Assembly: GCA_047618505.1 (NCBI GenBank)
Contig: JBLHLB010000074.1
Span: 1 to 13,576 of the forward strand
Reading direction: 5' to 3'
Origin: JBLHLB01 sp047618505
Lineage (GTDB): Bacteria > Planctomycetota > UBA1135 > GCA-002686595
Length of the DNA: 13,576 nt
Part shown: piece after piece, positions 7,342 to 13,576 of the stretch
How positions within the stretch are numbered: the stretch's first letter is position 1
Layout: each line of letters starts with the position of its first letter
Notes under the pieces: model-generated
Told to the model about the DNA's origin: nothing
Databases searched by the model: none
Seen by the model: the letters and a program-made list of their open reading frames with translations, nothing else
Made by a program: the position numbers and the translations under genes

Positions 7342-8443
7342 GATCTGTGTCCCGTGAATTGGATTCCTGTCGGCCGACCTTGGGGACAAGGAAGGCATAG
7401 CCGGCGGACCGGTAGGCGGCGGCGATGTGCGTGAGGCGCTCGCTGTCGTTGTCCCGCAGGACTCCTACGATTGCGCCGCCTGAGCCGGCGAGCTTTGCGC
7501 CGGTGTTGTGCTTATGTGCCAAGGCGACCAAGTCCAGGTCGCTCTGGGCCAGTGGCCAGATGGCTCTGCGAGCTGCGAAGTTTTGGTCCAGGAGATCTGC
7601 AAGTGCCTTCGCATCGCCACGCTCGAGGGCTTCAACTCCCGCGACAGCAAGGGGCGCGAAGGCGGAGATTGCCTGTCGAACCTCAGGGTCGCCTCTGTCC
7701 CACCGCTCGCGTACTTCTCTGTGGGCGGTGCTGGAGGGAACTCCAGTCTTCGGAGTCCAGGCTATGAACAGGGCCGGCAGCAGGAACGGTTCGAGGGGGA
7801 CATAGGCTTCCTCGCGGTGCGGGCCAGAGAAGTCCATGGAGACCAGACCTTCAAAGGACTGCACTACGCGATCCTGTGGTCCAGCGCTTAGGCCAAGATC
7901 ATCGACCTCCACTGCCAAGGCCATGGCTGCTAGTGCAATGGGGCTGATACCTACCTGGAAGTGGGCTCCGAAGGCGCGCAGTGACGCGATCACAAGGGCG
8001 CTTGAACCAGAAAGACCTACCTGCCGGGGAATCGTTGTCGTGGCAGCCACTCGCAGAACTCCAGCGGCGCCCGCTAGTGGGCTTCCCTGTTCCTCCGCAT
8101 GTCGACGAAAACGCCCCCAGGCCCCTAGGATTAGGTCAGCCCCGGGGGGAAGCGAGGGGTCCAGAAGGCGCGGCAGGAGAGCATCCAGGCTGGCGGCCTC
8201 CAGGGCTTCACCATTGGGCCCAGTGACCCGCGCTCTCTCGCTAGGCGCGACGCGAACTTCCGCCTGTTGGTCCAGGAAAGTGAAAGACAAAACCTTCCCC
8301 CCATAGCCGTCCGACGGATTCCCGAGGAGTCCCACGCGGCCCAAGGCGATTCCTCGGGTGCCCCCGTGCCCGAGTTCCTCTGGGGAATGGCTGCGCGTAG
8401 GGCCGCCCGCAGGGCTGGGAATGGGGGCGAATTCAGGGTCCAT
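7331..8443 (-). CDS. GHMP-family sugar kinase, glucuronokinase-like
   Basis: From the ATG at 8443 the protein has 370 residues. Three GHMP motifs are visible: motif 1 RVGLLGNPSDGYGG (36-49), motif 2 VGLSGSSAL (142-150), the ATP-binding Gly/Ser loop, and motif 3 KLAGSGGAIVGVL (317-329). AGPQDRVVQSFEGL (187-200) carries the Asp expected to act as the catalytic base. The wording of motif 1 (GLLGNPSD) and the GPQDRVVQ segment resemble plant-type glucuronokinases, which phosphorylate D-glucuronate at C1 using ATP. Galactokinase or heptose-kinase signatures fit less well. That specificity comes from remembered motifs, not a search. The next gene, overlapping by 11 bases, is a sugar nucleotidyltransferase, the expected following step. 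The frame stays open to a TTG at 8524, but that extension is Pro-rich, contains a TATAAT on this strand (8508-8513) and is not needed for the fold. No clear Shine-Dalgarno precedes 8443. Confidence 0.87.
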   Translation of the reverse strand: MDPEFAPIPSPAGGPTRSHSPEELGHGGTRGIALGRVGLLGNPSDGYGGKVLSFTFLDQQAEVRVAPSERARVTGPNGEALEAASLDALLPRLLDPSLPPGADLILGAWGRFRRHAEEQGSPLAGAAGVLRVAATTTIPRQVGLSGSSALVIASLRAFGAHFQVGISPIALAAMALAVEVDDLGLSAGPQDRVVQSFEGLVSMDFSGPHREEAYVPLEPFLLPALFIAWTPKTGVPSSTAHREVRERWDRGDPEVRQAISAFAPLAVAGVEALERGDAKALADLLDQNFAARRAIWPLAQSDLDLVALAHKHNTGAKLAGSGGAIVGVLRDNDSERLTHIAAAYRSAGYAFLVPKVGRQESNSRDTDHGQ

Positions 8444-8507
8444 GGAGTCGTCGTGGGCACGAGACCCAGGGGGGGCCAAGTGGGGTAAGGCGCCGAAAGA
8501 CGGCGGG

Positions 8508-8513
8508 ATTATA
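8508..8513 (-). promoter_or_regulatory. Candidate -10 box for the kinase/nucleotidyltransferase operon
   Basis: A perfect TATAAT reads leftward about 65 bases before the kinase ATG at 8443. It stands out in GC-rich DNA and supports the shorter kinase start. No good -35 hexamer lies at 16-18 bases, so this is only a candidate. Confidence 0.3.
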
Positions 8514-8578
8514 GCGGGACCCAAAGGAATCTGGGGAGCTTGCGAAACATCGGGGCCCAGTTATCGAAGAAGCACGTG

Positions 8579-8603
8579 TGCCCATGCTGTTAGTGCATGG
8601 GCA
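8579..8603. repeat. Perfect 9-bp inverted repeat in a divergent intergenic region
   Basis: TGCCCATGC (8579-8587) and GCATGGGCA (8595-8603) are exact reverse complements separated by a 7-base spacer. The site lies between the leftward kinase operon and the rightward secreted-protein gene. It could be a repressor or activator operator, or a hairpin in the leader. It covers an in-frame ATG at 8597, which makes that ATG an unlikely start. Confidence 0.5.
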
Positions 8604-8647
8604 GCCGCCCTGCCGCGCCGTTACTGCTCCCATATAAGGCATCCCCC

Positions 8648-10531
8648 ATGCGAACTACTCCCCTCGGCCTCCTCCTCACCGCGCCGGCGCTCCTGGCCGC
8701 CGCTGCCGTCCCCGCGGCTTTCCGCGACGAAACAGTTTCCGGTGGTGACGCAGGCGTTGTTGTTGACGCTGGGTCTGGGAGTGTTGAGGCCCCGACCATG
8801 AGCGCTGCCGCAATGCTGCAGAGGGCGTTTTGGTTGGAAGAGCATGAGGGTGAGTTGGCCGAGGCAATGGAGATCTACGAAGAAGTTGCCAGCAATAGGG
8901 GCTTCGCTTCAAAACCTAGGGGTGAAGCCAGTCGACGCGTGCTAGCCCTAGGGCAGGACTTGATCGCCGGTGACCTGGCGCAGTTGCTTCCTCCGGAGGC
9001 GATCGCCTATGCGGAGCTTTCCGAGCCCGGCAGCAGCATCGCTGGTTTGCTGGAACAGCTGGGCCTCTCCGGTCGCGTTCCTGAAACAGGGGAATTCGGA
9101 ATTAGCCCAGAGCTTGTGGGGGCACTTGTGGGGCTGCGCGGCGCAGCTGTTGCAATCACCGCCATGAACGACCGAGGCTTCCCTTCGGGCGTAATCGTTC
9201 TGCATCCCGGCGACATGGAAGTCACACGCGGGATGCTTGAGGGAGCTATCTCCGCCAATGGCCAGGTGCGTGAGCCCATCGAAGGTTATCCCACCTGGGC
9301 GATGCCGATCGAAATGGGGCTGGAGGTCTACATCACCATGACCGAACGTCTCTTCATTGCGAGCAACGACTCCTACGAGATCGGTGCGGTGATCGAACGC
9401 ATGTGGGGTGATGACGATGACAATTTGGCTAACGATGAGAACCTGACCAACGCTCTAGCTGGTCGCCATGGCGCATTGGTTTCCGTATGCATCAACGCAG
9501 GTCCGGTCATGCCGATGATCAAGGCCATTGCTGGGCAGGCCATGGGAGGGGGATCTCAGTCCTCGATGGCCCTGGCACTCTTGGACCTGGGCAGCCTGCG
9601 CACGCTTAGCGGTCACCTTACGGCCAGTGAAGAAGGTCTGGGGTTGAATGTGGAGCTGGGGCTTGCCGACGACCATCGCAACCTGGTCTTTGATCTCTTC
9701 CGCCACCCCAACGTTCGCACCGAAACCTTGGCCTTGGTTCCCGAGGGCGCCGCCTTCGCGATGGCAACTGCCATCAACCCGAAGTCGCGTGTCGCTCCCC
9801 TGGACCAGAACTCCGCTGGACGCCCAATGATCTCAATGCTCGATATCGGACGCGAAGTCTTCGCGAACGTAATCGACCTGGCAGTCTTTGGGATGCCCGC
9901 CGAGGACATGGAGTCACAACTTCCCGAGGTCGGGCTCGTGCTGCGAGTCAACGATCCGGAGCGCACACTGGCAGTCCTTGACCTGGTGTTCGGCCTGGTG
10001 ACCCAGGCTGGGTCCGGTGCTGGGCAGCAGGTCGGCCACGAGGTCATCGCCGGTGTCGAAACGTCGCGCTACAGCATCGAGGGCATGCCCCTCTATGTCG
10101 CCTCTGAGGCGGGCCGAGTAATCGTTTCCCCGAGTTGGGGAGTGATAGCCCGTTCGATTGACGCGGCCGGCGGCCACGGATCTCTTTTGGACGACTCAGT
10201 CTTCCGGGACGAGTTGGCGAATATCGATGAGTCGGCAAGCTTGATGCTCCTGGCTGCACCGGGCCGGTTGGCAAGCATGTTGACGCCCTTCGCGCCCACG
10301 CAGGAGCGTGAAAATCTAGCGGCTGTCGCGGACCTGATGGGTTCGTCAATGCTGGCAGCAAAGCTGATCCATGGCGACACACGCCTTGGACTGCAGGTGC
10401 GACTCGGCAGTCTGCCCGATGTGTCCGACTTGGTGGTGCGTGCTTTGCGCGGGGAAGAGCCCCTGCTCAGAACCGCCGCAGTCGCCGCGCCCAGCGAACC
10501 GTCCTTTGTGGCCGACGCTTCGAGCAACTAG
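8648..10531 (+). CDS. Secreted two-repeat protein, DUF3352-like (function unknown)
   Basis: From the ATG at 8648 the protein has 627 residues. It begins with a clean signal peptide (Arg, then a Leu/Ala core) and a likely cleavage after VPAA (21-24). The start is supported by AAGG at 8636-8639 with an 8-base spacer; an in-frame ATG at 8597 would bury the signal sequence and lies in an inverted repeat. Residues about 53-110 are Ala/Glu-rich helices resembling a TPR-like segment. Two similar halves follow. The first begins LPPEAIAYAEL (about 114) and the second LVPEGAAFAMATA (about 362). Each continues with a strand-rich block, an IEG-Y/M-P segment, a VI.RSI/AVIERM-type helix and a D(E/S)xxxxxxLA helix. 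This resembles the DUF3352-type secreted proteins of planctomycetes and relatives. I know no biochemical function. The gene is single, ended by a hairpin terminator and convergent with the lipoprotein operon. Periplasmic or extracellular location is inferred. Confidence 0.87.
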   Translation: MRTTPLGLLLTAPALLAAAAVPAAFRDETVSGGDAGVVVDAGSGSVEAPTMSAAAMLQRAFWLEEHEGELAEAMEIYEEVASNRGFASKPRGEASRRVLALGQDLIAGDLAQLLPPEAIAYAELSEPGSSIAGLLEQLGLSGRVPETGEFGISPELVGALVGLRGAAVAITAMNDRGFPSGVIVLHPGDMEVTRGMLEGAISANGQVREPIEGYPTWAMPIEMGLEVYITMTERLFIASNDSYEIGAVIERMWGDDDDNLANDENLTNALAGRHGALVSVCINAGPVMPMIKAIAGQAMGGGSQSSMALALLDLGSLRTLSGHLTASEEGLGLNVELGLADDHRNLVFDLFRHPNVRTETLALVPEGAAFAMATAINPKSRVAPLDQNSAGRPMISMLDIGREVFANVIDLAVFGMPAEDMESQLPEVGLVLRVNDPERTLAVLDLVFGLVTQAGSGAGQQVGHEVIAGVETSRYSIEGMPLYVASEAGRVIVSPSWGVIARSIDAAGGHGSLLDDSVFRDELANIDESASLMLLAAPGRLASMLTPFAPTQERENLAAVADLMGSSMLAAKLIHGDTRLGLQVRLGSLPDVSDLVVRALRGEEPLLRTAAVAAPSEPSFVADASSN

Positions 10532-10600
10532 TCGATCTACAGAGCTCGCCTCAGGCCTTACCGGCTTGGATGCGTGGCGCTGTCCGCAGGGGATGGCGCT

Positions 10601-10651
10601 GGAGGGGAAGCGCCACAAATCCGTGGGGGAGGCGCTCCCCTCCACCCTTTT
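10601..10651 (+). terminator. Rho-independent terminator after the secreted-protein gene
   Basis: GGAGGGGAAGCGCC (10601-10614) pairs with GGCGCTCCCCTCC (10631-10643), a GC-rich stem with one bulged base and a 16-base loop. TTTT follows 4 bases later (10648-10651). It lies 70 bases after the TAG of the upstream gene. The T-run is short and present only on the plus-strand side, so termination of the opposing operon is less likely. Confidence 0.65.
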
Positions 10652-10707
10652 AACAGCACACCCGGGACGTGCCTCTCCAGTGGGGAGGAAGCACACTGTT
10701 CATGGTT

Positions 10708-11574
10708 CTAGGGCTCGAGTCCCTCGGGGAGCTGCGGTGCGGCCAGGTGGCCAGGGAAGGCCTCTTCCCGAAGCTGTCCTGAACGTGCGATGTCCGCAGG
10801 CTCCAGAGGGCCACTGCGGTCTCCATCGGTGTACATCCCCGATAGCGCGCCGAGCTCGCCGTCCTTGGTCCAAACAAACCAGGGTCCGATTCTGGTGCCC
10901 TTATGAAACTGACCCTGGGCGAGTTTTTGTCCGTCAGAGTGGTACAGCACCTGGAGCCCATGGGTCTGGCCCTTCAGCATGGTGGTCGTCGAGATGAGCA
11001 GGCCTTCGTCGGTCCAGCGCCGCGTCAACCCATCAGCCTGGTCCTCATGGAACAGCTCCTCTTGGGTAGCGTGACCGTCGCTACCGAAGATTAGGCGCAG
11101 TCCTTCGCGCTTGCCCTGGCGGTGTGTCTCTACGCCGAGAAGCCGGCCGTCTGGCCTTCTAAGTATCCTGAGTCCATCCCTCACTCCTTCGTTGAAGGTC
11201 TCAGACACCACACGCGAACCCTCTTCCGTAAAGACCTCCCAAGGGCCATCGGGGAGTCCACGCAGATAGGCTCCCGAGGCTTCCACCTCCCCATTCGGGT
11301 GCCAAGTTTGCCAGGCTCCCATAGCTGTTCCCTCGATGTAGTTGGCCTCGGATCGAAGCGAGCCGTTGGCGTACCAGGTTTTGACCTTGCCGTGGAGTCG
11401 ACCACCGTGGAGCTGAATCTGTGTCCAGGGCGAGCCATCGGGGAATGTCGTCCTACGCTCCACAACAGGATTGCAGGCACTTAGCCATGCCAGAGAGCTG
11501 ACCAATGCGATGCAACTGATCCGCATGGCTACGCCGGAGGCCTTGCTCATTAGGGAAGTGTCCACGGTGATCAC
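10708..11574 (-). CDS. YwqK/MORN-type repeat lipoprotein
   Basis: Residues about 17-33 form a signal peptide ending in the lipobox LSAC, so this is a predicted lipoprotein. After it come about seven repeats of roughly 23 residues, each with the pattern G-x-W/L-x-x-(W/F/Y)-x-x-(D/N)G followed by a strand, such as KTWYANGSLRSEANYIEGTAMG and GPWFVWTKDGEL. These are MORN-like beta-hairpin repeats of the kind annotated as YwqK-family antitoxins, although a toxin-antitoxin role is poorly supported for such proteins in general and nothing here suggests one. The GTG at 11574 overlaps the sulfatase-like gene stop by four bases (GTGA), indicating coupling. ATGs at 11550 and 11526 give a more compact signal peptide and are alternative starts. 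Together with the preceding enzyme it forms a two-lipoprotein operon. It may bind or position the enzyme or its polymer substrate, which is inference. Confidence 0.86.
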   Translation of the reverse strand: MITVDTSLMSKASGVAMRISCIALVSSLAWLSACNPVVERRTTFPDGSPWTQIQLHGGRLHGKVKTWYANGSLRSEANYIEGTAMGAWQTWHPNGEVEASGAYLRGLPDGPWEVFTEEGSRVVSETFNEGVRDGLRILRRPDGRLLGVETHRQGKREGLRLIFGSDGHATQEELFHEDQADGLTRRWTDEGLLISTTTMLKGQTHGLQVLYHSDGQKLAQGQFHKGTRIGPWFVWTKDGELGALSGMYTDGDRSGPLEPADIARSGQLREEAFPGHLAAPQLPEGLEP

Positions 11575-12983
11575 TCTTGACCTACGTAACCTAGGCCCCG
11601 CAGGGCTTCCATCTGTTCCGCGGAGAGGCTCTGCGTGCCGGAGCTCCCAAACTGCTCCGCTCGATCGGTGGCGAGGCGCACGTTTGCGTCCAGCAGCTTG
11701 GCGAGCCGTTCCACAACCTTGACGTTTTCTGACGCACAGTCAATCAATTCGCCGGGGTCTGTGTTCCTGTTGTAGAGCTTGTGAGATCCCCCGTTTGAGA
11801 TGTCCCGGATCAAGGTCCACTGTTCGAAGCGGATCGCATCAAAGCTTGCGTGGGGAAAGAGCCGGACTTCTTGAAGAGAGGGCAGTGCGCGAGTTGCCCG
11901 GGAGTTGGGCTCTGCCGTGAACTCTCCGGCGAAGAGCGGTCGCAGGCTGCGGCCCGGTAGGCCCTTGGCCGTGGGACTACCGGTGAGATCGAGCACGGTT
12001 GGGACAACGTCGACGCCCTGCACTTGTCCGGTGACTCGACCGGCGCCGAAACCCGGCGCGCGAATCAACAGTGGCACATTGGTCAACTCGCGGTGAAGTG
12101 TCTGGCCGTGAAACTCACCCCCGTGGTCGCCGAACTCCTCGCCGTGGTCGCTGGTGATGATGACAATCGTCCCGTCAGCCTGCCCGCTTAGCTCAAGTGC
12201 ATCGAGCACGCGCCCAATGTGTGCATCCGTGAATCGGATCTCGCCGTCATAGAGGTCCTGGAGGCGTTGCCGTTCATCCGCATCGGGTGTGACGAACTCC
12301 TCGCTGATTCCTTCGTGGAAGAGATAGGTGTCGTGGGGATCGAAGTAGTGCAGCCAAAGAAACCATGGCCAGGGGTCCTCGGCTTCGGTCCGTGCCCGTC
12401 CTTTCGTTGCGATGTACTCGATGCCACCGTCGGTGATCCTCGGAGAACTGATGGCATCGCCAAGCTTGGTCTCATCCGCGCTCAGATACTCATCGCCCGC
12501 CAAAATGATGCCCTGTTGGAGCCCATATCCTTGGCCGGTGAAGATGTTGGCCGTGTAGGAAGCGGTGTCATAGCCACGCGCGAGTAGTCGTTCGGGCAGG
12601 GTTTGAATCGTGCCCACTAGACTTGATGAGAAGGTCCAGCATCCGTGGGTAGAGGAGTGCTCCCCGGTCAAGATGGTCGCCAAGCCAGGAAGTGTCCAGG
12701 AGGATGCGGCGCTGGCATTCTCAAAGACCTGGGCTTGCTCGGCGAACTCATCGATGCGCGGTGATGTATTACGGCCATAGCCGTAAGTACCTAGGTGGTC
12801 CGCGCGCAGCGTGTCGATAGAGATCAGGAGGACATTGGGTGGACGCTCTGTCCAGTCCGCTGCTTGCTCATCCGGAGCACAGGCTGTGATCAACGCCAAT
12901 GCCAACGCATGGAGCGAGGCCTTTTGAGCACGAATGGTCCAAGCAACACTGCGCGCCTCACCTGGCGATATCAGGGGGGTCAT
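11571..12983 (-). CDS. Sulfatase-superfamily lipoprotein lacking the formylglycine motif
   Basis: From the ATG at 12983 the protein has 470 residues, a usual length for sulfatases. A hydrophobic stretch (about 24-34) ends in ITAC with Cys35, a plausible lipobox. The alkaline-phosphatase-superfamily fold is clear: PNVLLISIDTLRADHLG (49-65) with the first metal-binding Asp, SSWTLPGLATILTG (94-107) at the nucleophile site, HYFDPHD (212-218), and ITSDHGEEFGDHG (276-288) with the second metal Asp-His. Classical sulfatases need C/S-x-P-x-R for formylglycine; here the site reads T-L-P-G-L, with Thr97 at the nucleophile position and no Arg. It may be a phosphodiesterase or phosphotransferase using Thr, or a divergent sulfatase-like enzyme. 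The frame extends to 13172, but that would overlap the epimerase relic and displace the signal peptide. AGGATC just upstream could serve this ATG or a GTG at 12986. It is the first gene of an operon with a repeat lipoprotein. Confidence 0.88.
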   Translation of the reverse strand: MTPLISPGEARSVAWTIRAQKASLHALALALITACAPDEQAADWTERPPNVLLISIDTLRADHLGTYGYGRNTSPRIDEFAEQAQVFENASAASSWTLPGLATILTGEHSSTHGCWTFSSSLVGTIQTLPERLLARGYDTASYTANIFTGQGYGLQQGIILAGDEYLSADETKLGDAISSPRITDGGIEYIATKGRARTEAEDPWPWFLWLHYFDPHDTYLFHEGISEEFVTPDADERQRLQDLYDGEIRFTDAHIGRVLDALELSGQADGTIVIITSDHGEEFGDHGGEFHGQTLHRELTNVPLLIRAPGFGAGRVTGQVQGVDVVPTVLDLTGSPTAKGLPGRSLRPLFAGEFTAEPNSRATRALPSLQEVRLFPHASFDAIRFEQWTLIRDISNGGSHKLYNRNTDPGELIDCASENVKVVERLAKLLDANVRLATDRAEQFGSSGTQSLSAEQMEALRGLGYVGQE

Positions 12984-13101
12984 CACGTCGGCGATCCTAC
13001 CGAACGCACCGCGACGTGCCAAGTGGCCTACTACCTCGGCGAGTGGGCGTTCAGGCCCCCCGGTTGCCAAACTCAACCCCATGAACTCAGGGCAGCGATA
13101 G

Positions 13102-13576
13102 GAGTGGTTTGTTGAAGTCCGGAACTTTGGCACGGCAAGCGACGGGCAGGTCGTTCCGGAGTACCTACTCAAGTCAGGTCATGGCACGACCCTCATGCTG
13201 AGCAGCCTAGGGGCCACTATTCGGGAACAGCACTGCCCGGATGCTGCTGGTGCTACGTCCGATGTGGTGCTCGGGATTGACGATGTCGCCAGCTACAAGG
13301 GACCCACAAATCAATTCTTCGGCTGCACGGCGAGCCGGTGGTTCCCACCTCCATGTTTGGAATGAACAGGAACTTGAGTTGGAGGACGGTGTCGGCGTGG
13401 AATTCACCCGTACAGGCCGCGCGGGGGAAGGCGGCTATCCTGGGACGCCTGGGGGCTCCGTTTCCTAGGCGCCTCTTGTTGGGGGGTATTCTGGGCATGA
13501 AGATCCTCGCCCAAGCAGACGCGATCACGCCCGTAAACCTCTGCAACAACGCCTACTTCAATCTTTGCGGCGCAGG
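13102..13576 (+). pseudogene. Decayed aldose 1-epimerase (galM-like), three frames, cut by window edge
   Basis: Aldose 1-epimerase sequence appears in order but in three frames. Segment 1 (13102-13365) reads SDGQVVPEYLL, then SLGATIREQHCPD, DVVLGIDDVASYKG and FFGCTASR, the family's N-terminal signatures. It has a stop directly before it at 13099-13101 and no usable start. Segment 2 (13337-13468) reads HLHVWNEQELELEDGVGVEF, then GRAGEGGYPG, matching the HLHGG to GYPG region. Segment 3 (13497 onward) reads ITPVNLCNNAYFNLCGAG, matching T-P-V-N-L-T-N-H-x-Y-F-N-L. Roughly 25 residues between the FGxxxxR and HLH blocks are missing, and the catalytic His of NLTNH is Asn. The intact enzyme interconverts alpha and beta anomers of galactose or glucose. 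Two frame changes, a deletion, no start and a lost catalytic residue argue for a pseudogene rather than a simple sequencing error. It diverges from the sulfatase-like operon. Confidence 0.75.

Noticed and set aside
8444..8524. Longer kinase start at the TTG at 8524
   Set aside because: The extra 27 residues are Pro-rich and unlike the family, TTG is a rare start, and a TATAAT on the same strand lies inside the stretch.
8597..8647. Earlier ATG at 8597 for the secreted protein
   Set aside because: It would place 17 residues before a complete signal peptide and falls in the right arm of a perfect inverted repeat; the ATG at 8648 has a better ribosome site.
10371..10997. Rightward open frame of 208 codons across the end of the secreted-protein gene and the terminator
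   Set aside because: It runs through the end of one gene, a terminator hairpin and an opposing gene, with no recognisable domain.
10708..11574. Toxin-antitoxin system suggested by YwqK-type repeats
   Set aside because: No small toxin gene is adjacent; the neighbour is a sulfatase-superfamily lipoprotein and the repeat protein is itself a lipoprotein.
12984..13172. N-terminal extension of the sulfatase-like protein to 13172
   Set aside because: It would put 63 residues ahead of the signal sequence and overlap the epimerase relic; the ATG at 12983 gives a normal lipoprotein.
1..13576. CRISPR array, tRNA, rRNA, integrase or phage genes
   Set aside because: No regularly spaced repeats, cloverleaf-like segment, ribosomal RNA motif, transposase or phage protein was recognised on either strand.

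Overview
The window is GC-rich DNA from a Gram-negative-type bacterium using the standard genetic code. Three genes carry lipobox signal peptides and a fourth carries an ordinary signal peptide. The mix of an ECF sigma factor with a membrane-bound partner, a very large lipoprotein with a bacterial Ig-like domain, a sulfatase-superfamily lipoprotein and a secreted repeat protein fits Planctomycetota or a neighbouring uncultured lineage. That placement is inference from gene content; no rRNA or other phylogenetic marker is present.

Layout. (1) 1-1548, minus: an ECF sigma factor, overlapped at its stop (ATGA) by a single-pass membrane protein that runs off the left edge. It is probably the anti-sigma factor. 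(2) 1549-1841: divergent control region with an ECF-type promoter candidate facing right. (3) 1842-6311, plus: a 1079-residue lipoprotein followed with no gap by a Gfo/Idh/MocA-family oxidoreductase. (4) 6308-6473: a long imperfect palindrome that looks like a MITE, inserted at the oxidoreductase stop codon. (5) 6541-8443, minus: a two-gene sugar-activation operon, a glucuronokinase-like GHMP kinase followed by an overlapping nucleotidyltransferase. (6) 8648-10531, plus: a secreted protein built from two similar halves, ended by a good hairpin terminator. (7) 10708-12983, minus: an operon of two lipoproteins, a sulfatase-superfamily enzyme without the formylglycine motif and a YwqK/MORN-type repeat protein, joined by a 4-base overlap. 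(8) 13102-13576, plus: a decayed aldose 1-epimerase (galM-like) spread over three frames and cut by the right edge.

How the parts may work together. The kinase and nucleotidyltransferase would convert a free sugar, perhaps a uronate, to a sugar-1-phosphate and then to an NDP-sugar. The oxidoreductase could act on the same sugar pool. The remaining intact genes are largely cell-envelope or extracytoplasmic, and the sigma/anti-sigma pair may control the large lipoprotein. No tRNA, rRNA, CRISPR array, phage gene or transposase was seen. The most unusual items are the palindromic element, the kinase-nucleotidyltransferase pair, the Thr-for-Cys sulfatase-like lipoprotein and the epimerase relic.
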